Shown here one piece after another: positions 34,166-42,856 of a DNA stretch of 64,000 nucleotides. Position numbers and translations under genes: made by a program. The notes under the pieces are model-generated. The model did no database searches. It saw only the letters and a program-made list of their open reading frames with translations, and was not told the origin of the DNA. Every line of letters begins with the position of its first letter. The stretch's first letter is position 1. The DNA is from Cordilura impudica (taxonomy: Eukaryota; Arthropoda; Insecta; Diptera; Scathophagidae): the NCBI GenBank assembly GCA_963682025.1, contig CAVMKG010000248.1:2501-66500 (forward strand). The letters run 5' to 3'.

Positions 34166-34796
34166 TTAAAATTGCCCAATTTCGTCCAATGCTGGACGTA
34201 GGGTGCATGTCCAAAAATATTAAAAATTTCTCTTACAACCATTCTTGAAATATATTCTTTTAAAATATGTAGAAAAATATATACATGTTTTACCAAGGTT
34301 GTGAGAAAAAAGTGAAAGAATGAAGGGTATTTTTTGGCAAAAATTTGCAATTTTTAGAACCTGATTCAAAAAGTCAACTTTAAGATTTTGTGCTCACTAA
34401 AGGGTTTGAAATAATTCAAAAAATACTTCAACATGTTTTTTTAAAAAGTACTGGCTATCGTCACATATTTTTAGATTTTTTTTATCTATTTTAATAAAAA
34501 TGTTATTTGCGAAAAACCAAGAAAGAATTTGTAAAAAGTTCAAATGTTGATTTTTAAAATCAAATATTCATATTTATAAAAGTTACAAGCTTTGAAAGCA
34601 TTTTCCACCTCGAGGTGGTCGACTTTGGCACCCTGTAGCTCACCCTGTGTTACAACAGGGTATCTCGAAAATAAATATTTTGAAAGCCTATATCCTTGAC
34701 TACAATCGCCTAGAATATACTATTCCAATCCAACCAATAGTTTAGAAGTTCCAGACTTATTACCACTTTTTTTTGGTTTTGAACCACTGTGCGTGG

Positions 34797-35247
34797 GTAG
34801 GGTTACAAAGATATTATGGGGTTCTCCCAACACTAGGGAGATCCAACTAGGGAGATCCTGAACCTGAGCAGGGTAGAACTTAGTAGGGTAATTGACATCC
34901 TAAATGGACGGGCGGAATCAGCCATTTGTAGAGCTTGCCGAGAGGATGACGAAACCCTAGAACACTACCTCTGCTACTGTCCTGCATTTGCGAGAACAAT
35001 GGTCAGACATCTATCCAACGACTTCTTACCAGGCCTGACGGGTCTTAGGGGGATAAGCTGGAAAATACTCTAGAAATTTGCTGATGAAACCGAATTTCTA
35101 AGTTAACAGAGGGGTAGATAACCGGATGAACGTAGAGATGTAGAGCGCACAACAAGCCGACCTACTGGCTTAGGTGTATATCCGGACACAACGGATATGA
35201 GCTATGTGTATACATAGCTCCTCTTATCAACCTAACCTAACCTAACC
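34797..35247 (+). pseudogene. LOA ORF2 C-terminus and 3' end
   Basis: Downstream of Transib-2 the LOA frame resumes (broken near 34835 by a tandem copy of ACTAGGGAGATCC). It reads 'CRACREDDETLEHYLCYCPA', the C-terminal CCHC motif of such LINEs, to a stop near 35072. The 3' UTR ends in CAACCTAACCTAACCTAACC (35229-35247). Confidence 0.8.
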
Positions 35248-36160
35248 TATGTGTTTTTGTCTTCTAATAGTTTTTCCATTTTGTCTTTGTAGTCCTTTTT
35301 ATACATTAATACCGTTTTATTTCCCTTGTCTGATTGTATGGTAATAACATCATCGTGTTTATTCAAGAATTTCTTTGTTTTATTAAAAATGGTGAGAATA
35401 AATTTTTCTTTTGGAGTATTTTTAAGTTTTCTTTTAAAACGTGTGATTTTATTTGCTAATTTTGTCCTAGCAATTTCTTTAACCTGATCTTCATTATCAT
35501 CTATTGCTTGAATGCATTGTTCAATATCAGCAATGACGTGTAATGGTGAAAAACTGTGTTTGTCGATTGGTAAGGCAAATTTTCTTCCCAGGGATAACAT
35601 CCACTTACTTTCCATTGGAATTTCTAAAGTAGTTTTATTTTCAAACCAACTTTCATTGAAAATAAGGCCGTGTAATTTGAAATGGTTTTCTTTCAGTGCA
35701 TGTAATTTTTGAATTTGTTTTCCTTTTATACTCTTTGTTATTTGCTTTGTTCTTTCTATTTGTTTACGATTAAAATTTGTGTAGTCTTCTTCTGTTTGCA
35801 TATTTTTTATGCCCGCATTTAAGTTGTATATTATCCGTTTAATTAGTTTTATATTTGTGTTAATTTGTGATATTTCTAAGTTTAAAATTTTTTGTGGAAG
35901 TTATTTTCGATATTTCCTAGCTTTTCCCTAATTGTGTTGCATTTAAAAAGATTTTTTACCTTACTTGTTGTATTTTTGGTGTGTTTTGGTATTATTCCAT
36001 AGCTTCTACATGAAAGTATAAACTTAAGTCCCTGTTGTTGTTGTATTAGTTTTTTTGTTTCGTTACAATAGTCTTTCATTGTTCGTTGTGTTTCCTTATT
36101 ATATTTAAGTTCTATGTGTTTAAAATAACCTTTCATGATTGTGTACCGATTTTGATGCAA
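35247..36160 (-). pseudogene. PLE N-terminal region
   Basis: The frame from 36160 ('MHQNRYTIMKGYFKHIELKY') is basic and helical and goes out of frame at an A/T run near 35882. It continues in another phase to 'DVITIQSDKGNKTVLMYKKD' and 'MEKLLEDKNT'. The motif 'QSDKGNKTV.M…Y' is the conserved entry to the Penelope RT (binding-site segment before the fingers). At 35247 the LOA element interrupts; the frame resumes at 20378. Confidence 0.82.
35248..35262. repeat. LOA target duplication (right)
   Basis: TATGTGTTTTTGTCT, identical to 20379-20393. Confidence 0.92.
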
Positions 36161-36337
36161 GGCTGTTGTTGATGTTGTTGTAAAATCAAATAAATTTGTT
36201 TCGGCAAGCTCTCCGATATTATCCTAAAGTTTGTTTGTTATTTTTTGGCCAAGTTATTTAAATTATATATGATTTTTGTTAAGCTAATTGGGCCTATTAT
36301 ATTAATGTAAATAAAAAACCTTTTATTACATATTTCT

Positions 36338-36375
36338 CCCAATGTTTCGTCAATTTCTTATTGACATCTTCAGGG
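36338..36375 (-). ncRNA. hammerhead-ribozyme-like motif in the PLE pseudo-LTR
   Basis: Same layout as at 14713: CTGAAGA, stem GTCAAT/ATTGAC, GAAAC, here followed by ATTGGG instead of GTTGGG. Its position immediately upstream of the full unit is where a terminal-repeat ribozyme could trim transcript ends. Confidence 0.6.
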
Positions 36376-36614
36376 GTTTGTCTATTTAATTTTTTCAAAA
36401 ACATTAAATTAATACAAAAATAGTATACATCATACATTATAAACTTACAATTTCCAATTAATTTTTCACATTAAATTATAAATTGCTTACATAAAACAAA
36501 AAACATAAAACATAAAACATTTAACATATACTAAAATTAAATTAAACACACAACTTAAAATAATATCACAGTTTTTCCTTCTATTTTATTGCAACTCTGT
36601 AACTTGTACTTATA

Positions 36615-37837
36615 TTATCTGTGTCTTCCTTTAGATTCATCGTTTTGTCTATTTTTTTGTTGTATACGTAAGCTTTCAATTGTGTAACGTTTTTTATGTT
36701 TTGTTTCTATGTCTAGTATTCTTATCCTATTGAATTCGAGTTCATGGTTTTCGTTGATCATATGTTTTGACAAGGCTGTTGCTTTTGTTTCTGCTGATTG
36801 CTTTTGTTTCTCAATGTCATTTTTGTGTTCGCTCACTCTTGTTTGTAGATTTCTTTTTGTTGTGCCGATTTAAATTTGATCACATTTTTGTTCGTCGTTT
36901 CCCTTACATGCTATTTCGTACACAACATTGTTTTGTTGTTGTTTTTCAACAGGCGCTTTAATTTTGGAAAAAGTAGAGTTGAGTGTAGTGTGTGGTTTGT
37001 AGGCGAAACATATGTTTTGTGTTTCTATTGTTGTTTCAATATTCTTATTGTCCGTCAAGCCAGGAATAAGCTTTACACTGTGAAAAACTTTGTCGTTGAT
37101 TTCAGTGTTATTTGGAGATATGTTGGTTTTTAATTTTCTTTGCGTTTCTTCAACTAGTTGTTTTGTAAGTTTTATTGGAAAACTATTATTTATTAATATT
37201 GATGTGATTTTCTTTATATTTTTGATATGAAATTCCTCGTCACTTAAATGTAGTACCCTAAAAATGAAATTTTTCGCCGTATTTATTATTTGGTATTTTG
37301 GTTGTGTTGCGTTGAAATTCATCAGTCTCCCAGAAGATGTTTCTTTTGAATACCAGTCAAATTTAATCAGACTATTGTGTCTATATATGTATGTATTCAA
37401 GTATGCAATTTTATTATGTGTCTCAATTTCCGTAGTGAACTGAAGTTTAGGATGATATGAGTAGAGAATATTCAGGATCTCTTCTTTGTTGTCACGTTTT
37501 ACTATAGCTAATATGTCATCTACATATTTCACTATGTATTTTAAATTAATATTTTTCTTCTTTAACTCGGTTATTGCTTCGTCAAGTAAACTGTCTAATA
37601 CTATATCGGCTATGGTGGGTGATAGAGGATTCCCCATCGGCATTCCGAAGATTTGGCTGTAGATTTTATTTTCGTAAACAAAATAATTGTTATCCATTAG
37701 GCAAAATTTGATTATTTTTAGGAACTTAGCTCTCGAAATTTTAGTTATGTTCTTTATTGTATCCCATTTTCCCATTATGTTTTTTATTGCCGTATGCACA
37801 GGTATGTTAGTAAATAAAGACACGACATCAAAAGATA
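36615..37837 (-). pseudogene. PLE RT and GIY-YIG fragment (truncated unit)
   Basis: It begins inside 'VSLFTNIP' and runs through 'MPMGNPLSPTIADIVLD', 'KYVDDILAI' and 'NICFAYKPH' to 'ACKGNDEQKCDQI'. A TAA then replaces the 'YIG' Tyr, as in the full unit. It continues 'IGTTKRNLQTRVSEHKND' to the C-terminus at 36615. The RT part is otherwise free of stops. A few substitutions against the full unit are visible (for example 'FGMPMGN' here versus 'FEMPMGN' at ~15990). This copy keeps the Gly usual before motif B, so it is closer to the functional sequence. Confidence 0.85.
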
Positions 37838-38203
37838 AGGTGAAAAGTCGGAAACAAAACCTGCCACATCAAAATCAATGATCAGAAAAGAAAACACAGA
37901 CACCAAAATTGTGTGTGGTTTTTGACGGGTCGGCAAGAACAACAAATGGTAAAAGCCTAAATCGGTCACAGGATTCAAGAAGAATATAACACAGATTATG
38001 ATGAAAATTAAAAACTCAACAAAAACTCAGCACGATCATAATGAAAACGAAGATGCTGATGATGGTTCTAAGGATACCAATAAAGAAACATATAATTATG
38101 GAAAGAGAAGGAGCTTATCGACAGCTCTGCAAATAATCATAATATCGAAATATTTGATAGTATAAGTGATTTAGTGGCAATTCTACCTGATGTAAATGAT
38201 GAT
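37838..38203. other. unassigned AT-rich stretch
   Basis: Contains a short open run with 'HNENEDADDGSKDTNKE' (~38030-38085) that stops soon after. No family recognised. Confidence 0.4.
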
Positions 38204-38335
38204 TTATTTATTTATTTATTTATTGCATAACTAGACCATAATACAATTGGTTTAAAGTCAGTGTATTGGAGCATTAACTTCTGTGGATATCATCTCTTAA
38301 TTTACAAAAAGAAACATGTTTTATTACATGATACT
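38204..38335 (-). repeat. LINE 3'-end relic with (AAAT)n tail
   Basis: TTTATTTATTTATTTATT at 38204-38223 is followed by 'GCATAACTAGACCATAATAC'. Viewed on the minus strand this is a LINE 3' UTR ending in (AAAT)n, like the end of the CR1-like LINE at 42478 and the tract at 59787. Confidence 0.4.
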
Positions 38336-38600
38336 AGCTGGGCCCAGTCCGCGTTGCTGCCCTAAATTTTAATACATAGTGCCGGACAAAGTGAAGCACG
38401 AACTCCCCCGAAAGTTTTAGCAGATATCTATGTAGGTAAAATAATAAAATTTGATTTTGCCACGCCAAAAATCAAAAATCAAGCCATTCTGAAGATACGC
38501 TGAAAATTTCATCAAGATCGGTCCAGCCATTTTGGAGTCCATACGTAACATACATACATACATTTATATATATATATATAGAATTTTATATATATATATA
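38336..38600. repeat. dispersed repeat ending in (TA)n
   Basis: 'CTAGCTGGGCCCAGTCCGCG' opens it, and 'AAATTTCATCAAGATCGGTC' and 'CATACATACATACATTTATA' close it. These phrases are typical of insect non-LTR or Helitron repeats, but the element is too decayed to name. Confidence 0.4.
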
Positions 38601-38806
38601 GAAGAAGATAGATAACACATTTAATAATGAGTATGTAAACTAAGTTTATGTAGAAAAAAATACAATTATTTTTATGAAAGTGTTTTTTAATTTTATTAAG
38701 GTATTTAATTTTAGTTAGATTTAACATAGATATGTAATTCCTTCAAAAGTTTAATAAGGTTGCTTACATCATCTTTTGTTATATCGATCAGAAAATTAGA
38801 AAAAGG

Positions 38807-40140
38807 TTAATTGTTGCTATTGCATATTATATTGATATAACTACAATCGTTTATTATAAGGTTCCTTGAAATGTTGCATCTGCTACAGAATGTACACTGT
38901 GGTGCTGGCTTATTCTCGATGGGGTGTTGGTGTGTCAGACGGCTGTGGGCCAGTCTCATTCTTATGTGTTTTTTCAGATGTGCTTTTGAGATATCCAAAG
39001 GATATATACATAGGTGGTTTCCCATCTGGATTAAATTGTTTATAAATGAAGGAGTATATATATAGTTTTATTTTGATTGTTTTCCATTATAAATGGTAAT
39101 CTTGGCGCGTCTGTTGCAATCATATCAGTTGTTTCATTCCCTATTTTGATCAATCAATCCGCCATGCATTGTATGGATTTTGTTGTCCATTACGACATAA
39201 AATACTACAGCTTTTGATTTTGAGCCGTTTGTATAACATCAACATAGCATCTATTCTTTTTTTTTATATTTTTCTTTATTCTGGAGAAATATGGTGACGG
39301 CAAACATGCATTGCTTTGGTTGTTTCGAACGCGACTCTGGCTCCATACTCCTCGTACCAATTTTTAAAATATTGGGTACTCTATTTTAACTTGATCTTTT
39401 GTTTGTGTTTTAGAATGATAAAGTTAATTTTTTAGAGGCAATTTGGAAACAACAACTATGATTGGTATGGCATTGCCTAGAGGGAAAATGTGAACTCTCT
39501 ACTGGTTAAGGAGTTAAATACAAATTTTATAATTTAAATGCAATGCGCCATTCCTTGAGTTCAATTATAATGGCATGAGTGCCTATTCTCTCGAATGCTT
39601 TTGATATACTTGTGAGATGACTACCGGTAGATCGAGATTTGGTGATTTATTGATCTAGTAATAACAAGGCAAAACAAGTGCCTTTTCGAGGCTTAAAACC
39701 CACTTGTTTAGGGTGTATTAGTTTGTTGTTTGTTTTTTGGAGGAACCAAAAAACATCTTGGCAATTATCTCCTCCATTAATTTACTTATACATGGAGGTA
39801 AGGGAATAGGTCTATATCCTGTTTTTTATATAGCAAAAAAGCGGAAACAAATAAAAATATAAATATTGTAATAATGATTTTAAAATAGTTTTTTTTTTTT
39901 GCATAAATAATCATGTTGTGTAGCATGGAGTAATTTGTTTTATCAAACGCTACAGTTTTTGCTTTTACAGAGTTTAGAGCTGACCTAACTTCTATTAGTG
40001 TTAAAATTGGAAAATTGGAGTCACTTAATTGAAATGAGAACTCCTTTCCAAAGAAAGAGGCAATTCTTTCCGGCTGGGTATATAAAATGTTAAAGTGTAC
40101 TTTACTCTGAATTCTTTGCAATTTAGTTTTTCCATAAAAC
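38807..40140 (-). pseudogene. decayed I-like LINE ORF2 (RT to C-terminal zinc motif)
   Basis: Read from the right, the minus strand has 'LTLIEVRSALNSVKAKTVAF' followed by 'DKTNYSMLHNM' (RT entry, ~40000-39900). Then come '…HPKQVGFKPRKGTCFALLLL' (~39700) and 'SKAFERIGTHAIIELKEW' (motif A region with an altered Asp, ~39590). The end is 'MRLAHSRLTHQHPIENKPAP' then 'QCTFC' (~38870-38960). That order is the I/R1-like RT with the terminal Cys motif. Stops and frame changes are frequent, so this is an old relic. Confidence 0.6.
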
Positions 40141-40235
40141 TTGTTTACGTTTCGCCAAATACTGTGAATAGATGATTTTATTTCGGATGTAAAGCCGTAA
40201 AAACGTTGTTCTGTTTAATTAATTTTAGCAGGTTT

Positions 40236-40690
40236 TTTATACCCTCCACCCCAGCGTGCAGAGGGTATATATAAATTTGTCATTCCGTTTGTAATAATTA
40301 GAAAAAAATTCTGGACCCAATAATATATATATATATCTATGATCCTTGTAACAAGCAGAGTTGATATAGCGATGTCCGTCTGTCCGTCTGTGAAAATCAC
40401 GATCACGAAACCAATCGGAGAGCTAGGGTGCTCGTTGGCAAAAAAAAAAAATGATTCGCTAACATCCTGGGAAGTTTGCTGTTTAGAATCGTCCAAATCG
40501 GTTTTATAGGTCCCGAGAATTGAATGAAGAAGTAAAAATAGGTCCCAAGAAATCACTCAAAAAGAAAAAAAAAATTGAAAAATATATATTTCTATATTGT
40601 TCTTGTAGTTATTCGAAATGTTGTATTTATATCATAGCTATATGTATATGGTCGTTGTGGTGGTAATATAAGAAAAACTAACTCAAAAAA
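40236..40690 (+). repeat. Helitron/DINE-like repeat, family B copy 1
   Basis: TTATACCCTCCACCCCAGCG, 'GCAGAGGGTATATATAA', 'TTTGTCATTCCG', (TA)n, then GTCCGTCTGTCCGTCTGTG and 'AAATCACGATCACG'. A short TA tract and a GTCY tract inside one repeat match dipteran microsatellite-bearing repeats (mini-me/DINE type). The 3' hairpin is not intact. Confidence 0.7.
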
Positions 40691-41716
40691 GCCAAGGTAG
40701 AATATAATATTTAAACTTCGGAAATAATAATTTGAAGTTTAGAAAACATCATTCAAATTTTTTATTATATAAAAATTTTATTCTTTAAACACAAATTGAA
40801 ATTCAAAAGAACACCAAATTTATTTACATATAAAAAATCAACTGAAATTAAATAAGAAAACATTTATTTAAATTCAAAGATATCAAATAAAGTTTAGAAA
40901 ACATCAATTAGTATTTAAGGATTGCGCTCATAAAAATTGTTATATAAGTAAAGAGCAATAATTTTTAAACGAAAGAACAAATTTTAATAAAGAAAGCACA
41001 TCTAATTGATAAGAATGTTATTTATATATTATTTTCCACAATTGTTTTGAATGAATATATTAAGTTCTTCAGGAAATAAAAATAACAAATTATATTATTT
41101 TAAATTTTCGGGATATTTGGTTGTTTGCTTTTGGCATCCCTTAATTTGAACTAGTGTTCATGATGACTTAAAAATTTGACTTCATGGTAAAGTACCCATG
41201 GAATGCATGTAAAAAATTATTTAAATCCAAAAAATTCAAGTCCGATAATAATTGAGTGTTTGGAGTTAACAAATATAAATATGTTTTTTTTAATAGTATA
41301 ATTCAAAACTACTTTGCCACTGACGATTTTCTTCTTTCAAAAGTTGGCATCACTGGGTTAGATTTAGTATTGTATTGTTTTATGCAAAAAAGCTTTAATT
41401 CTCCATATTTTCAAAATAAACAAAAATCAGCTGTTAAGCGGATCAAAATCAAAGACAATATAAATAAATATCAAAGAAATATGGAAGCAAAAGAAATCAT
41501 ATTTACCCAATGTTGAAATTCTCAGTAATATATTCCCATATTTTAACTTTCACGAACAATTAAAATTAACTATTGTCTGTAGTGTATTTCAGGATGTGAT
41601 CATTAATTATCTATGGAAACTAAAATATAAAGAATGAGAAGTTAGCCGAAGACCAAATAATTATATTTTAACTAACAGAATAAATAGTGATTGGTTTGGA
41701 ATTGAAAGTATTGTAA
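40691..41716. other. AT-rich region, no gene seen
   Basis: One open frame at 41256-41513 encodes 'MFGVNKYKYVFFNSIIQNYF' and a Lys/Asn-rich tail. It has the composition of the surrounding AT-rich DNA and no motif, so I leave it uncalled. Confidence 0.5.
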
Positions 41717-42050
41717 ACAAGTAAGAAAATTATTGTCGGTCTAGACCGACTACACGATACCCTATACCATGCGTTTAGGTCCAACTAATTAGATATAGAA
41801 AATAAGCATAAACCAAATTTGAGTGGTATTGTTATTAATTTTTTTGGCTGCAGATATGAAAAAGTTCATATCGGGTGCCATATATATATGGGGACTAAGT
41901 CGAAAAAAGGACCGACCCTGACCATATTTCGCAGTCACTTATATTTTGAAAAAATATATACAAACCAAATTTGAGAAAAATCTGTGCAATATTTTTGTTT
42001 TTTGATAGATTTTAGTGAAGATTGGGAAGCAGCTGGTATAGGGTATAAAA
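41717..42050 (-). repeat. Helitron/DINE-like repeat, family A copy 1 (partial)
   Basis: Starts (as its 3' end) AACAAGTAAGAAAATTATTG and the palindrome GTCGGTCTAGACCGAC, then 'ACGATACCCTATACCATGCG'. It breaks off at 'GGTATAGGGTATAAAAAC', missing the middle of the unit. Confidence 0.75.
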
Positions 42051-42090
42051 ACACGAATATTATTGAATTACAACGAATTAGATGAGTTTT

Positions 42091-42477
42091 TAACCCTATA
42101 CCACTATGTGGTTTGGGTATAATGACTTTGTGCTGCTGTTTGTAACTACCAAAAATAGTTGACCTAGACCCATCTTTTATTATACCGATCGACTCAGAAT
42201 CACTTTTTGAGTCAATTTACCGATGTCCGTCCGTCAATCCGTCCGTGTGTAAATGTAAACTTTGTAATCAAACTACAGGTCGGAGATATGAATATATTTG
42301 GATGAAATTTGGTATATAAGCTTTTCTCGGCCATAGGATGAACTCTATTGAAATTGATGAAATTCGGCCATGTTCAGACCTAGCCCCATAGAAATGACCC
42401 CTATGATATCGACATAAATTGCCATAAGATCCAAATTATCATATAGATCTGAGTCAAATTGGGTTTGTATGTGTTTA
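42091..42477 (+). repeat. family A copy 2, 5' part (split by the CR1-like LINE)
   Basis: ACCCTATACCACTATGTGGT opens it and 'TCAAATTGGGTTTGTATGTG' is the last family sequence before the LINE tail. The rest of the unit continues at 48661 ('AATCAGTAGTCCAAAAATAA'). Confidence 0.8.
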
Positions 42478-42856
42478 TTATTTATTTATTTATTTATTCA
42501 TTCATTCATAACCAAAAAAGCCTTCATCGGCCAAGTAGTTAAATAGAAAATTACAAGTAAGAATCATAAATAACTTGTTTGTACTCCATAATTTAAGAAC
42601 TAAATATCCTTAAAACTAGGCCTTTATCCTTCCTCTCCATGCACGACGCCATACGACACACAATCCTGAGGTAATACATTTATATATACTGCCTAAAAAT
42701 CCTTGAAAACCCTATAACCAGCGTTACTGCATATAGACATGGATATAGATATGGGGATAAAAAGACAAAAAAAAAACAAAAGAGAATAGACCATGTTACC
42801 AGTAATTTTGATAGAGCAAAAAAAAAAAACAGATTTACAATACTCCTTACATGATG

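Larger units (their letters stand above)
27803..34791 (-). mobile_element. Transib-2 with ~1.36-kb terminal inverted repeats
   Basis: The ends read CACAGTGGTTCAAAACC in both directions, an exact RSS-type heptamer, with CGTGG duplications. Left arm 27803-29173 (1,371 bp) matches right arm 31019-34791 (about 1,351 bp once piggyBac and its TTAA are removed), with small indels. The arms flank a single transposase gene on the minus strand. Without piggyBac the element is ~4.57 kb. It sits in the LOA ORF2. Confidence 0.92.
20394..35247 (+). mobile_element. LOA-type non-LTR retrotransposon (interrupted)
   Basis: The element has a GC-rich 5' end (CATGTGGAGATGCC…), an ORF1 with a DUF4780-like domain, and an ORF2 with endonuclease, RT and RNase H. 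It ends in four CCTAA-type repeats instead of poly(A). The combination of RNase H, this ORF1 type and a simple-repeat tail fits the LOA/Baggins group. A solo LTR and Transib-2 lie inside; without them the element is about 5.5 kb. A 15-bp duplication flanks it. It is more GC-rich than the PLE around it. Confidence 0.85.
14598..36230 (-). mobile_element. Penelope-like element, full unit (interrupted)
   Basis: The 3' end is at the left. It starts AAAGTTTGTTTGTTA and matches the 3' end of the adjacent partial unit at 36231. Subtracting the inserted Transib-1 and LOA elements and their duplications leaves ~2.9 kb, the usual PLE length. Coding pieces in order (minus strand) are: N-terminal region 36160-35247, a short piece 20378-20262, RT 16410-15222, and GIY-YIG 15221-14967. 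A hammerhead-like motif lies in the 3' region. The reading frame rejoins cleanly across both insertions once one target duplication is removed from each. Confidence 0.85.
36231..37837 (-). mobile_element. Penelope-like element, 5'-truncated upstream unit
   Basis: It matches the full unit from its RT motif A to its 3' end and joins it head to tail. Its 3' terminus (AAAGTTTGTTTGTTA at ~36226) abuts the 5' region of the full unit. Such partial-plus-full tandem units are the known Penelope arrangement, where the upstream partial acts as a pseudo-LTR. Truncation at 37837 falls inside motif A. Confidence 0.88.

Noticed and set aside
35229..35247. Internal telomere repeat
   Set aside because: Only four units, exactly at the 3' end of a LINE and followed by its target duplication, so it is the LINE tail.
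41256..41513. 86-codon plus-strand frame
   Set aside because: Asn/Lys/Phe-rich like its AT-rich surroundings, no motif, and no splice or start support.
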